A DNA stretch of 64,000 nt from Hyphomicrobium sp. GTDB taxonomy: Bacteria > Pseudomonadota > Alphaproteobacteria > Rhizobiales > Hyphomicrobiaceae. The stretch is taken from NCBI GenBank assembly GCA_030148425.1, contig JASBTM010000008.1:620001-684000 (forward strand), in the 5' to 3' direction. The notes under the pieces are model-generated. The model saw only the letters and a program-made list of their open reading frames with translations, did no database searches and was not told the origin of the DNA. A program made the position numbers and the translations under genes. Each line of letters opens with the position of its first letter. Position 1 is the first letter of the stretch. Below are positions 37,398 through 47,015 of the stretch, in pieces.

Positions 37398-37631
37398 CGC
37401 ACGACTCCTGCATTGGGAACCAGAGCCAAGAGCTTCGCCGGTCGCTTAGACTTTCGTCCAAAACCCGACTGCCCTTTTATTGGTCTCTCGTTCGTACGTT
37501 TCTTCCCTGGTTGATGCTTTTGACAGCGTTTCGCGTCGCTCGCAACGAAATCCGCGACAAAAAGTGAGAGGCAATTTAGCGCATATGTCGCAGTGGACAC
37601 AAATCCCTGCCGTGGCACAGACCGCGAGGTG

Positions 37632-38105
37632 ATGCGCATCGCCCTTTATCAACCAGACATTGCCCAAAACACGGGTACGATTCTCCGCCTCGGAGCGTGC
37701 TTCGGCGTGCCCGTGGACGTCATCGGTCCCACGGGCTTCGATATGAGCGACCGCTCTTTGAAGCGCGCCGCCCTCGACTATTTGCCGTTCGTCGATTTGA
37801 CGAGGTACGTCAGTTTCGACGCCTTCGTCGAACGGCGCGCGGAGTCGTCGAACGGACGAAGCCGTCTCGTTCTGCTGACGACGAAGGCGGAGGCCTCCCA
37901 CACCGATTTTGTTTTTGCGCCGGACGACACGCTGTTGCTCGGTCGCGAAAGCGCGGGCGTGCCGGATAGCGTGCATGATCTCGCGGACGCGCGGATCACC
38001 ATTCCGATGCGCCCCGGCCTCCGGTCTCTCAACGTCGCAGTCGCTGCAGCGATGGTATTGGGCGAGGCGCTCCGTCAAACGGATGGCTTCCCCCGCGCGC
38101 GATAA
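37632..38105 (+). CDS. trmL: tRNA (cytidine(34)-2'-O)-methyltransferase TrmL
   Basis: This 157-residue SPOUT-class methyltransferase modifies the wobble base of tRNA-Leu. Signatures are IALYQPDIAQNTGTILRLGA, GPTGFDMSDRSLKRAALDY, LLGRESAGVPDSVHD and IPMRPGLRSLNVAVAAAMVL. ATG 37632 was chosen for the family start MRIALYQP, with GAGG close upstream. It is divergent from petABC. Confidence 0.94.
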   Translation: MRIALYQPDIAQNTGTILRLGACFGVPVDVIGPTGFDMSDRSLKRAALDYLPFVDLTRYVSFDAFVERRAESSNGRSRLVLLTTKAEASHTDFVFAPDDTLLLGRESAGVPDSVHDLADARITIPMRPGLRSLNVAVAAAMVLGEALRQTDGFPRAR

Positions 38106-38133
38106 CTTCGCGCCGTTGTCGCACACATGACAC

Positions 38134-38823
38134 GTGAATGGCGCATCTCTGCTGGATCGTATCGCCTATCCGCAGACGTTCATGCTGATCGATCGAATCC
38201 TCATTATAGCCGGCGCGGCCTCCGCGTTTCTTCTGATCGCTGGAATGATTGCAGGCCGCTTGGATGGTTCATGGCGGATCTGGCCAGCGCCTCCGGTCGG
38301 ATCGCTCAAGAGCTTCGTCTTCTGGACCCTCTTTCGCACCGCCAATATCGCCGCGCTGATCCTGGCGATCGAACGGACGCTGACGACGCTGTCAGGCCCG
38401 ATGACGCCGCTCCGAGTTGCCCTTGCCGCTATCTCCTTCGTGGCGGGCGTCGCCTACGTCTATACGCTGTGGTCTCTCGGGCGGAAGGCAACGTATTGCC
38501 AAGCAAGCGGCCTCGCGACGGGCGGCGTCTACCGCTGGACTCGCAACCCGCAATACGCCACGGCCATTGTCGCGTTCGTAGCGCTTGGGCTTGCCGCCTG
38601 GACCTGGGACGCGACGCTTCTCGCCGCCGCCGTCGTCATCGTCTACGCGATGATGGCCCGCACCGAAGAGCCCTGGCTCGAAGCGCGCTACGGCCGCGAC
38701 TATCTCGACTATAAGAGAGAGGTTCCGCGCTTCTTCAACGCCCGCCACGCCGCGAGCGAATTCCATGCGCTACTCGCGCACAAAGTTCCGGCGTTCGCGA
38801 ACAACCATCGCAACAAGCAGTAG
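38134..38823 (+). CDS. Membrane methyltransferase, ICMT/PEMT superfamily
   Basis: A 229-residue integral membrane protein with several hydrophobic helices and the SAM-binding C-terminal pattern GGVYRWTRNPQYATAIVAFV ... EEPWLEARYGRDYLDYKREV of isoprenylcysteine carboxyl-/phospholipid-methyltransferase-like enzymes. The substrate is not known. GTG 38134 and ATG 38182 are both possible starts; neither has a strong ribosome-binding site. It is 28 bp after trmL. Confidence 0.75.
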   Translation: MNGASLLDRIAYPQTFMLIDRILIIAGAASAFLLIAGMIAGRLDGSWRIWPAPPVGSLKSFVFWTLFRTANIAALILAIERTLTTLSGPMTPLRVALAAISFVAGVAYVYTLWSLGRKATYCQASGLATGGVYRWTRNPQYATAIVAFVALGLAAWTWDATLLAAAVVIVYAMMARTEEPWLEARYGRDYLDYKREVPRFFNARHAASEFHALLAHKVPAFANNHRNKQ

Positions 38824-38850
38824 TTTCGAGAAGCGCAATCACAGCACCGC

Positions 38851-38934
38851 TGTCATCCTCGGGCTCGTCCCGAGGATCCATCAGGCAGCACAGTCGTCTG
38901 CAAATGGATCCTCGGCATAAAGCCGAGGATGACA
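38851..38934. repeat. Nested inverted intergenic repeat
   Basis: Outer arms TGTCATCCTCGG/CCGAGGATGACA enclose a second pair (CCGAGGATCCAT/ATGGATCCTCGG), giving two hairpins back to back. The same TGTCATCCTCGG arms recur at 42019-42049, so this is a dispersed palindromic repeat family. Confidence 0.8.
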
Positions 38935-38965
38935 TGCAGCTGCTTCAATCCGCGCCGGCACGAAA

Positions 38966-39070
38966 GCCCCTCATCCGGCCTTCCGGCCACCTTCTCCCTC
39001 AGGGAGAAGGAAGTTCGGCGCACCTTTCCTCTCCCGGAACGGGAGAGGATGCCCGCAGGGCAGGTGAGGG
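38966..39070. repeat. Mosaic of stem-loops (intergenic repeat element)
   Basis: Outer CCCCTCA/TGAGGG flanks enclose small hairpins CCGG(CCTT)CCGG, CCTTCTCCC/GGGAGAAGG, CCTCTCCCG/CGGGAGAGG and GCCC/GGGC. This is a typical rhizobial-type intergenic mosaic repeat located between the methyltransferase and the ABC exporter. Confidence 0.8.
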
Positions 39071-39082
39071 ACTTGAACGAAT

Positions 39083-40960
39083 TTACTCAGCCGCTTCGCG
39101 CGCGAGAAATCCGCCCGACTGGCGCATCCACAAGCTCGCATAGATGCCGCCGCGCTTCAAAAGATCAGCGTGCGTGCCTTCTTCGACGATGCGCCCCTCT
39201 TCCATCACGACGAGACGATCCATCGCCGCGATGGTCGAAAGCCGGTGCGCAATCGCGATCACGGTCTTGCCGTGCATCAGGGTCTCAAAACTCGCCTGAA
39301 TCGCGGACTCGACCTCGGAATCCAGCGCGCTCGTGGCTTCGTCAAGCACCAGAATCGGCGCGTTCTTCAACAGCACGCGCGCGATGGCGATCCGCTGACG
39401 CTGTCCGCCCGAGAGCTTGACGCCCCGCTCGCCAACGTGCGCGTCGTAGCCCTTGCGCCCTTTCATGTCCTCGAGGCTCAAGATGAAATCATGCGCTTCC
39501 GCCTGCTTGGCAGCCGCGATGACATCCTTGTCCGTCGCATCGAGGCGGCCATAGAGGATGTTGTCGCGTACCGAGCGGTGCAGCAGCGACGTATCCTGCG
39601 TCACCATTCCGATTTCGGCGCGCAGGCTATCCTGCGTCACGTGCGCGATATCCTGTCCGTCGATCAGAATGCGACCGCCTTCGAGATCGTAGAAGCGCAT
39701 GAGCAGGTTGACGAGCGTCGACTTGCCCGCACCCGAACGGCCGACAAGACCGACCTTCTCGCCAGGACGCACATTGAGCGTCAGGGATTCGATCACGCGC
39801 GGCGCCGCATCCTCGGAGGCGGCACGTCCCGCTCCGTAATGGAAATGAATATGATCGAAGCGGATCTCGCCGCGCGGCACCCTCACCGGCTTCGCATCGG
39901 GCGCATCGACGAGCAGGTTCGGGCGCGAGATCGTCTCCATGCCCTCGTGCACAACGCCGATGTTTTCGAACACGTCCGCGATGGTCCACATCACCCAGCC
40001 CGACATCGTCACGATCCTGATGACGAGCCCGCCGACAACCGCGATGTCGCCGACCGAAACATGCTGCAGCGTCCACAGCCAGATCGCCGTGCCCATCGTC
40101 GCGACGAGCAGCATGCCGTTCAGGATATAAAGCGTGACTTCCATGCCGGTGATGAGGCGGAGCGATGCCTGCCACTTCTCCATCTGCTCGGTCAGCGCCT
40201 CGCGCGCATAGATGTCCTCGCGCTCGGCATGGGCGAAGAGCTTCACCGTCATGATGTTCGTGTAGCTGTCGACGATGCGGCCAACGAGCATCGAACGCGC
40301 TTCCGATGCTTCCGTCGAGCGCTGCTTGATGCGCGGCACGAAATAGCGCAGCGCCACCGTATAGGCGACGAGCCAAATGATCAGCGGCACGACCAATCGC
40401 CAGTCGGATGCGGCGAACAAAAAGACCGATCCGACGAACTGCACGCTCGCGTACCAAAGCGCATCGATCAGCTGCACCACGCTTTCGCGCAGCGACGTGC
40501 CGGTCTGCATGATCTTATTGGCGACGCGTCCGGCAAAATCGTTCTGGAAGAAGCCGAGGCTCTGCCGCAGCACATAGCGGTGCGTCTGCCAACGAATGCG
40601 TGACGTGCATCCTGCTGACAGCATCTGATTTTTTATGAAGTCGTGCGCAATCGAGACAAGGGGCCGCAGAACCAGCGCCACGAACGCCATCAGCGCCAGC
40701 ATCCAGCCGTAAGTCGCGACGAACGTCGACGGGTCGCTGTGCGTCCGCATCTTGTCGACGATGGCGCCGATAAAGCCCATCAGCGCCACTTCGATGGTCG
40801 AGCCGAGACAGCCCGCAATCAGCAGCAGAACGAAAAACGGCCAGAGCGGTTTGATGAAAAACCAATAAAAAGCCCACAGCGTATCGGGCGGGCGCACGAT
40901 TGCGCGCTCGTCGAAAGGCTTGATGCGGGTCTCACCCCAGGTCATTAAGCGGCGCAGCAT
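39083..40960 (-). CDS. ABC exporter, fused permease-ATPase
   Basis: A 625-residue half-transporter. About six transmembrane helices lie at residues 30-340. The ATPase domain has Walker A GLVGRSGAGKSTLVNLLMRF, the signature LSGGQRQRIAIARVLL, Walker B PILVLDEATSALDSE and the H-loop AIAHRLST. It probably works as a homodimer exporting a lipid, peptide or drug; the substrate is unknown. The gene is divergent from hemF. Confidence 0.93.
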   Translation of the reverse strand: MLRRLMTWGETRIKPFDERAIVRPPDTLWAFYWFFIKPLWPFFVLLLIAGCLGSTIEVALMGFIGAIVDKMRTHSDPSTFVATYGWMLALMAFVALVLRPLVSIAHDFIKNQMLSAGCTSRIRWQTHRYVLRQSLGFFQNDFAGRVANKIMQTGTSLRESVVQLIDALWYASVQFVGSVFLFAASDWRLVVPLIIWLVAYTVALRYFVPRIKQRSTEASEARSMLVGRIVDSYTNIMTVKLFAHAEREDIYAREALTEQMEKWQASLRLITGMEVTLYILNGMLLVATMGTAIWLWTLQHVSVGDIAVVGGLVIRIVTMSGWVMWTIADVFENIGVVHEGMETISRPNLLVDAPDAKPVRVPRGEIRFDHIHFHYGAGRAASEDAAPRVIESLTLNVRPGEKVGLVGRSGAGKSTLVNLLMRFYDLEGGRILIDGQDIAHVTQDSLRAEIGMVTQDTSLLHRSVRDNILYGRLDATDKDVIAAAKQAEAHDFILSLEDMKGRKGYDAHVGERGVKLSGGQRQRIAIARVLLKNAPILVLDEATSALDSEVESAIQASFETLMHGKTVIAIAHRLSTIAAMDRLVVMEEGRIVEEGTHADLLKRGGIYASLWMRQSGGFLAREAAE

Positions 40961-41102
40961 GATCTATCGCAAAGACAATAAGGGCGCCTGATCGCAAAGT
41001 CGGCGGGATCCGACTGGCGACGGCGACCGGGTGTTGATCGTTGATAACGGTTGGAGCTAAGGGTCTTTTCGGTCAAAAACAAGACATGGCTCGGAATATT
41101 CG

Positions 41103-42011
41103 ATGAATGCCCCTGATATGCCACTAGAGCAGAGAAAAGCCACCGCGCGCGCTTGGTTCGAAAAGCTGCGCGACGACATCTGCGCATCGTATGAAAAGCT
41201 GGAGGCGAACCTTCCCGAAACCGCTCCGCATGGCGGCGATCCGGCGGGAACATTCGTCCGGACGCCGTGGAATCGCGCCAAAGAGGGTGAGGCGGATGCA
41301 GGCGGCGGCGTGATGAGCCTGATGCATGGCCGCGTCTTCGAGAAAGTCGGCGTGCACACATCTACGGTTTACGGAGAATTCGCGCCCGAGTTCCGCAAGC
41401 AAATCCCAGGGGCCGAGGAGAATCCGCAATTCTGGGCCTCGGGAATTTCTCTGATCGCACACCCGGTCAACCCGAACGTACCCGCAGTTCACATGAACAC
41501 GCGCATGATCGTCACGAACAAATGGTGGTTCGGCGGCGGCGCTGACTTGACGCCGGTGCTCGATAAGCGGCGTACACAGTCAGACGCCGATACGCTCGCG
41601 TTTCACGCGGCCATGTATGGCGCATGCGCCAACCATTCGATTGTCGATTACACCAAGCTCAAGACCTGGTGCGACGAATACTTCTTTCTGCCGCACCGGA
41701 ACGAGGCCCGCGGCGTCGGCGGAATTTTCTACGATTATCTGACACCCTCAGACGCGGAAGGCGGCTGGGATGCGGCATTCGCATTCACGCAGGATGTCGG
41801 ACGTTCGTTCCTGAGCGTTTATCCGATGATCGTTCGCGGCAATTACATGATGCCCTACACCGATGATCAGCGCGAAGAACAGCTGATCCGCCGCGGCCGC
41901 TACGTCGAATACAATCTGCTTTATGACCGCGGCACGACATTCGGATTGAAAACCGGAGGCAACGTCGACTCCATCCTGTCCTCTATGCCGCCCGTGGTGA
42001 AGTGGCCGTAG
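41103..42011 (+). CDS. hemF: Oxygen-dependent coproporphyrinogen III oxidase
   Basis: HemF decarboxylates coproporphyrinogen III to protoporphyrinogen IX with oxygen. The 302-residue protein shows the signature [48 protein letters not shown] and [20 protein letters not shown]. Length and start (ATG 41103) are typical. Its heme product would serve catalase and the cytochromes in this window. Confidence 0.97.
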   Translation: MNAPDMPLEQRKATARAWFEKLRDDICASYEKLEANLPETAPHGGDPAGTFVRTPWNRAKEGEADAGGGVMSLMHGRVFEKVGVHTSTVYGEFAPEFRKQIPGAEENPQFWASGISLIAHPVNPNVPAVHMNTRMIVTNKWWFGGGADLTPVLDKRRTQSDADTLAFHAAMYGACANHSIVDYTKLKTWCDEYFFLPHRNEARGVGGIFYDYLTPSDAEGGWDAAFAFTQDVGRSFLSVYPMIVRGNYMMPYTDDQREEQLIRRGRYVEYNLLYDRGTTFGLKTGGNVDSILSSMPPVVKWP

Positions 42012-42018
42012 TTTTTAC

Positions 42019-42049
42019 TGTCATCCTCGGGACAGGCCCGAGGATGACA
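42019..42049. repeat. Perfect palindromic intergenic repeat
   Basis: Arms TGTCATCCTCGGG/CCCGAGGATGACA of 13 bp with a 5-nt loop, 7 bp after the hemF stop. It shares its arms with the repeat at 38851-38934 and may act as a terminator. Confidence 0.85.
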
Positions 42050-42267
42050 AGTTGGCCGCACGCGGCTGGCGCTCCCACATAGTGGCCGTTTCGCCATTCC
42101 GAGGGCGGACCTTTGATAGCGGCCACCTCTAAGGTTTACCCCCGCGCGCCCGAACGTATAACCTCGCGACAATTCTAGCTCGGGACTTATGCCCGCGAGG
42201 AGCAGTATATGCGCGCGGCATTTCACGCCGCTGGGTTGGTGCGTGCGGCCTTCGGGAGCGCTTCGAG

Positions 42268-43437
42268 ATGAAGCGCCTCGTCTGCTCCCTCGACGGCACG
42301 TGGAATGATGACGACGGCACCCAGCCGCTGACCAACGTCGCCAAGCTGAACCGCGCCATCCTTTTTCAGGATCGCCGGGGCGTTCGACAGCTCTCGCGTT
42401 ACGTCGACGGCATCGCATCTTCCGAAGGGCAAGGATGGTCATTTCTTAAAGGCGCGCTCGGCTTCGAGGTGAGCGACCGGATCCAAGCGGGCTACGAGTT
42501 CCTCAGCAACGTCTACGAGCCGGGCGACGAGATTTACCTCTTGGGCTTTTCTCGCGGCGCTTACGAAGCGCGGAGCCTCGCAAGCTTCATCACACTTTTC
42601 GGATTGGCGCGGAAAGGCAGCAATTTTTCGATCGACGACGCCTGGACGATCTACCGCCAAGCCGAGCACAAACGCGATTTCAACGCCGTCGCAGAGGTCA
42701 GCGCGTCATGCCACTATCCCGTTCGCATTCGCTGTCTCGGCGTCTGGGATACGGTCGGCAACATCGGAAATCCGATCTCGTCATGGGCATGGCTTAGCCG
42801 CAAACTCGACTATCACGACATGCGGCTGCACGATACCATCGACGTCGCACTCCACGCACTCTCGATTGACGAAGGACGCAGCCCCTTCCGGCCATCGTTA
42901 TTCACGTATCCAGAAGATGCTCAGCCACCCTCGCGCCAGCACATCGAGCAGGTGTGGTTTCCCGGATCTCATGCCGACGTCGGCGGCGGCTGGCCGGAAA
43001 GCGATCTCTCAGATATTGCGCTCCTTTGGATGGCCGAGCGCATTCAGGCGACGACGAACCTCGCTCTCGATATCAACGCGCTGAAACGCGAGAGCAGGCC
43101 CGATCACCTCGGACTGCAACACGCATCATCGACCGGCTGGCTGTATGCATTCAGCCGCTTTTGGCCCTATGTGCGTCTCATCCAGCAGAGTTTGAAAAAC
43201 GCGGTGCCTTCGCGGCAATGGCGCGCAAGCAAGCTTCGGCGCGGACTCGTTTCGCTCAATGAGAAAATTCACGAAAGCGCGCTGACGCGATTGGGGCAAA
43301 CGGTCAAAGAGGCGCGAGGCAGCGCCATTCGCGAAATCGTCTACCGGCCTCCTACCCTTGACGGGAAGAGCGCAGAGCCGCCTCGTTCGCCCGAAACCGA
43401 TGCGATAGCAGAGCACGCAAGCGGCAAGGCCGCGTGA
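42268..43437 (+). CDS. DUF2235 alpha/beta hydrolase (Tle1-like fold)
   Basis: A 389-residue DUF2235 protein: LVCSLDGTWNDDDG at the start, the nucleophile elbow YLLGFSRGAYEARSLASFI, GVWDTVGNIG and HADVGGGWPES with the likely catalytic Asp. Related proteins include type VI secretion phospholipases of the Tle1 group. No secretion, immunity or VgrG gene is nearby, so an effector role is not indicated here and it may be a cytoplasmic enzyme. Confidence 0.9.
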   Translation: MKRLVCSLDGTWNDDDGTQPLTNVAKLNRAILFQDRRGVRQLSRYVDGIASSEGQGWSFLKGALGFEVSDRIQAGYEFLSNVYEPGDEIYLLGFSRGAYEARSLASFITLFGLARKGSNFSIDDAWTIYRQAEHKRDFNAVAEVSASCHYPVRIRCLGVWDTVGNIGNPISSWAWLSRKLDYHDMRLHDTIDVALHALSIDEGRSPFRPSLFTYPEDAQPPSRQHIEQVWFPGSHADVGGGWPESDLSDIALLWMAERIQATTNLALDINALKRESRPDHLGLQHASSTGWLYAFSRFWPYVRLIQQSLKNAVPSRQWRASKLRRGLVSLNEKIHESALTRLGQTVKEARGSAIREIVYRPPTLDGKSAEPPRSPETDAIAEHASGKAA

Positions 43438-43606
43438 GACAGGATATCACAAAAGAAGACGTCATTCTGATACGTTATACGGGAGCGGTCGAAAGCCGCA
43501 GTTGTCGGCCATAGGATGCGTGCCACATGTTCGCTAGTTCGGCGGAACCGGACTATAGGCCCGACCGCACAGGCGTTCCCCTAAGAAAAACTCCGGATAT
43601 CCCACA

Positions 43607-44671
43607 ATGACAACCTTGCAAGATCCGCTCAAAGCAGGCGCATTTACGCTGAAAAATCGCGTCGTGCTTGCGCCTCTCACCCGCTGCCGCGCAAGCGCCG
43701 GACGCGTCCCGAACGAGATGATGCGCGAATATTATGTCCAGCGCGCATCGGCTGGCTTGATCATCACCGAAGCCACCGCTGTGACGCCGATGGGCGTCGG
43801 CTATCCCGATACGCCGGGCATCTGGTCGGACGAGCAGGTCGCGGGCTGGAAAAAGATCACCGATGCGGTTCACGCAGCCGGCGGCACCATCGTACTGCAG
43901 CTTTGGCACGTCGGCCGCATCTCCGATCCGCTCTATCTCGATGGCGCGCTTCCGGTTGCGCCCAGCGCGATTGCGCCAAAGGGCACAGTGAGCCTCGTTC
44001 GGCCCAAAAAGGAATTCGTAACCCCGCGGGCTCTCGAATTAAGCGAAATCCCGGGCATCATCGCCGACTATCGTCGCGGCGCCGAAAACGCCAAGCGCGC
44101 CGGATTCGATGGCGTCGAGGTTCATGGCGCCAACGGATATCTTCTCGATCAATTCCTGCAGGATTCGACGAACAAGCGAACAGACGAATACGGCGGCTCG
44201 ATCGAGAACCGCGCGCGTCTCATGCTCGAAGTCGTCGACGCTTGCATCGAGGTGTGGGGCGCCGATCGTGTCGGCCTTCATCTCTCGCCGCGCGGCGATT
44301 CACACGACATGGGCGACAGCAACCGGCTTGCAACGTTCGGATACGTCGCGACTGAAGTCGGCAAGCGCAAGATCGCGTTCATCTGCACCCGCGAATATCG
44401 GGATGCGGACTCGGTCAGCCCGGAGTTGAAGAAGCTATTCGGCGGCGTTTTCATCGCCAACGAGAAGTTCACGAAGGAAACGGCGGAAGCTGCGATCAAC
44501 GATGGCACCGCCGATGCAGTTGCGTTCGGCAAAATCTTCATCGCCAACCCCGATCTGCCGCTGCGCTTAAAGATCGACGCCCCATTCAACACGCCTGACG
44601 CGAACTCGTTCTACGGCGGCACCGACAAGGGCTACATCGACTATCCGGCGCTTGCGGCCGCGAACGCCTGA
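43607..44671 (+). CDS. Ene-reductase of the Old Yellow Enzyme family
   Basis: A 354-residue FMN-dependent alkene reductase. Family marks are VLAPLTRCRASAGRVPNEMM, GGTIVLQLWHVGRIS, the substrate-binding His/Asn in VEVHGANGYLLDQFLQDS, NKRTDEYGGSIENRARL and VAFGKIFIANPDLPLRL. Such enzymes reduce enals, enones or nitro compounds with NAD(P)H. The physiological substrate is not known. Confidence 0.94.
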   Translation: MTTLQDPLKAGAFTLKNRVVLAPLTRCRASAGRVPNEMMREYYVQRASAGLIITEATAVTPMGVGYPDTPGIWSDEQVAGWKKITDAVHAAGGTIVLQLWHVGRISDPLYLDGALPVAPSAIAPKGTVSLVRPKKEFVTPRALELSEIPGIIADYRRGAENAKRAGFDGVEVHGANGYLLDQFLQDSTNKRTDEYGGSIENRARLMLEVVDACIEVWGADRVGLHLSPRGDSHDMGDSNRLATFGYVATEVGKRKIAFICTREYRDADSVSPELKKLFGGVFIANEKFTKETAEAAINDGTADAVAFGKIFIANPDLPLRLKIDAPFNTPDANSFYGGTDKGYIDYPALAAANA

Positions 44672-44699
44672 CAAGCAGTGCATTCCGGGATGCCGGGCC

Positions 44700-45923
44700 T
44701 CAGCGCTCGGCATCTCTCCTAAGCGAGACCTCGTCGAAAGCCGCTGCGAACTCTTGCGACCCAGGCGTCAGGATGGCCTGAGTCATGCGCCGGTCGAGTT
44801 CAGCGCGAAGTTGCGCTCCCGTCAGTCCTCCGACCATCTTGTTGACGTAGTAGGCCCGCCTCGCGAAGAAATTCGGCGTCGGCGCATCGGCCCCTGGGCT
44901 ATCCAGCATCTCGAGGCCAGTAGCGGGCCCCGCCAAATTCATCAGCTCGAGCTCTGCGCCCGATAGCGAATAGCGGCCGCTCTTTCCCGCGAGATCCGCG
45001 ATAGTCTTGAGCTTCATCGCCTGCAGCATCGGCCCGAGGTCGCCGTCGATGTTCAACGTGTGTATGCCCATACCCGTAGGCGTCTTGGCATAGGCCTGCT
45101 GCACGCTCCACTCGAACGGCTGATGTTTGACGTTGGCGTACATTTTCTTCAGCACGGCGAGCTTGTGCTTCAGCAGCGCCGTTCTGGCCGGCGTATTGCG
45201 CGGATCGCGCAGCTTGGCGCTGAGCCTGCTGATGAAGGTCGCGCCGCTGCGGGCAAGTTCGTTCACCGAATTAGCATCGAGCAATTGCGCATATCCAAGC
45301 GCGCTCGATATGGGCTTGCCGGACTTGCGGCTCGGATGAATGCCCGCCTGCATGTCGTAGGTCCCGACGCCGCCGGTTTCGAGCGCATAGACGCGCACGA
45401 CCTGCTCCTTCGAAAGACCAAGTGCCGTGGCTTCCGCCGCATAGCGCAGCTTGAATTCTTTTTCGGAGACGCGCTCCGGCACGAAGTTGTAGACACTCTT
45501 GGCGGCGGCAAGATAATCCGGAATCGTTGCGAGTTCCTTCGGCGGCGTCGGATTGCTCTGCTTCTGTATCTCGACAAACCGGCTGTATTTCTGAGCGAGG
45601 TCTCCCGACAGTGACGGTCCCTTATATTTCGGCGGAAAGCTCATCACATAGTCGCTTGCCTCGAACGGAGTTTTCTTCGCGCGCTTCTTTCGGCGCAGAT
45701 CCCGCTTTTTCTCGACAGCGTCCCAATAGGCATCGAGCTGATCTTCGAACTGGTTCCGCGCACTCTTCCACGCCTGAAACGCCGCGATCTCATCGTCGGA
45801 CAGCGACGTCAGGAAATCGATGGTCGACATCGCCTCGACGCGCTGCGGCATCGCCAGACAAAGCACGGCTAGAAGCACGGCGACCCACGCTCCAACACCA
45901 CGCAACCGGCTCGGCGATGTCAT
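44700..45923 (-). CDS. Secreted protein with lysozyme-like pattern
   Basis: A 407-residue exported protein with a signal peptide (about 30 residues, VAVLLAVLCLAMPQRVEA). A basic segment (VEKKRDLRRKKRAKKTPFEA) lies near residue 75. The middle has GLSKEQVVRVYALETGGVG, TYDMQAGIHP and ISSALGYAQLLDANSV, an arrangement like the Glu and GYAQ-type motifs of lytic transglycosylases. A peptidoglycan role is plausible but not proven. ATG 45923 was chosen because it starts a normal signal sequence; an upstream TTG at 45965 would add 14 residues. Confidence 0.7.
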   Translation of the reverse strand: MTSPSRLRGVGAWVAVLLAVLCLAMPQRVEAMSTIDFLTSLSDDEIAAFQAWKSARNQFEDQLDAYWDAVEKKRDLRRKKRAKKTPFEASDYVMSFPPKYKGPSLSGDLAQKYSRFVEIQKQSNPTPPKELATIPDYLAAAKSVYNFVPERVSEKEFKLRYAAEATALGLSKEQVVRVYALETGGVGTYDMQAGIHPSRKSGKPISSALGYAQLLDANSVNELARSGATFISRLSAKLRDPRNTPARTALLKHKLAVLKKMYANVKHQPFEWSVQQAYAKTPTGMGIHTLNIDGDLGPMLQAMKLKTIADLAGKSGRYSLSGAELELMNLAGPATGLEMLDSPGADAPTPNFFARRAYYVNKMVGGLTGAQLRAELDRRMTQAILTPGSQEFAAAFDEVSLRRDAER

Positions 45924-46053
45924 GCAGGCATAAGCCACGCGCGGTCCCTTCGATCTATCGAACAAGGCTCAACTCGAAACGGCGAATCGAGGGTAACGTG
46001 ATTCAGCGAGTTGCACTTGTACCTTCCGCACTTCGATTAACAGCAGGTTGCGA

Positions 46054-46710
46054 ATGAACCCGCTTTCCGCCTCCAATAAGGCAACTGTCGAGCTTGACGC
46101 CGCCACATTCGAGCGCCTAGCGCGTTCGCGGCTGCTCGCGAACCCGCCTCTTCTCAATGAGCCGCAATCGCCGGGAGACGACGATCTCAATCCGGAAATT
46201 GCTCGATTTGCGACCGGGCTGCGGCATGCCGCGGTACTCGTACCCATTATCGCCCGCTCCCCTCTGACCGTCCTCCTGACGGCGCGAACCGAGCATCTGC
46301 CGTCGCACGCCGGCCAAATCGCATTTCCCGGCGGCAAGGTGGAAACCTACGATACCGGCCCGCTTGCCGCTGCGTTGCGAGAGACGCGGGAAGAAATCGC
46401 CCTGGATGAAGCGTTCATTGAACCCGTTGGTTATTTATCGCCTTACCGCACCGGAACGGGCTACATCATCACGCCTTCCGTCGCCCTGGTCCGTCCCGGC
46501 TTTAAGCTGGCCGCCAACCCTGACGAAGTCGCCGACGTCTTCGAGGTTCCGTTCGAATTTCTGATGAACGAAGCAAATCACCAGATCCACAGCCGCATCT
46601 ATAGCGGCTCCGAGCGGCGGTTCTATGCCATGCCCTACGGAGAACGCTATATTTGGGGAGCAACAGCGGGAATAATCCGCACGCTCTATCGGAGACTGTT
46701 CAGCTTATGA
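46054..46710 (+). CDS. NUDIX hydrolase, CoA pyrophosphatase-like
   Basis: A 218-residue NUDIX protein. LLTARTEHLPSHAGQIAFPG and GGKVE ... AALRETREEIALD form the NUDIX box with the CoA-type UPF0035 signature in front of it. It would hydrolyse CoA or a similar nucleotide. ATG 46054 is taken over in-frame TTG 46048. Its stop overlaps the DUF6111 start (ATGA). Confidence 0.92.
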   Translation: MNPLSASNKATVELDAATFERLARSRLLANPPLLNEPQSPGDDDLNPEIARFATGLRHAAVLVPIIARSPLTVLLTARTEHLPSHAGQIAFPGGKVETYDTGPLAAALRETREEIALDEAFIEPVGYLSPYRTGTGYIITPSVALVRPGFKLAANPDEVADVFEVPFEFLMNEANHQIHSRIYSGSERRFYAMPYGERYIWGATAGIIRTLYRRLFSL

Positions 46711-47012
46711 TCCGCATTATTATGGAGAACATCTTCTTCTTCCTGCTTCCAACCATTCTCTACGTCGTGTGGATCGCGTTTTCGAAAGACGAATGGGATG
46801 GCCTTCGGACAGTCGTGAGAGAAGCGCCGCTCATCCGACTTTTCTTCGCGGGAGCCGCGTTGATGTTCGCCACGCTGATCGTGTTTTCATCGCACACGTA
46901 TAACAGCCCGAACGATGTCTACGTGCCCGCCTCCGTCGTCGACGGCAAGCTCGAGCCGGGCCACAGCATCCACGAACCCGACAAAGCCACGCCGCAAACG
47001 GTAAAGCCCTGA
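46707..47012 (+). CDS. DUF6111 family membrane protein
   Basis: A 101-residue protein with two hydrophobic helices (ENIFFFLLPTILYVVWIAFS and LIRLFFAGAALMFATLIVF) and a short polar tail, as in DUF6111. It starts inside the NUDIX stop and ends 3 bp before cca. This NUDIX-DUF6111-cca order is a recurring alphaproteobacterial arrangement. Function unknown. Confidence 0.88.
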   Translation: MIRIIMENIFFFLLPTILYVVWIAFSKDEWDGLRTVVREAPLIRLFFAGAALMFATLIVFSSHTYNSPNDVYVPASVVDGKLEPGHSIHEPDKATPQTVKP

Positions 47013-47015
47013 TCG

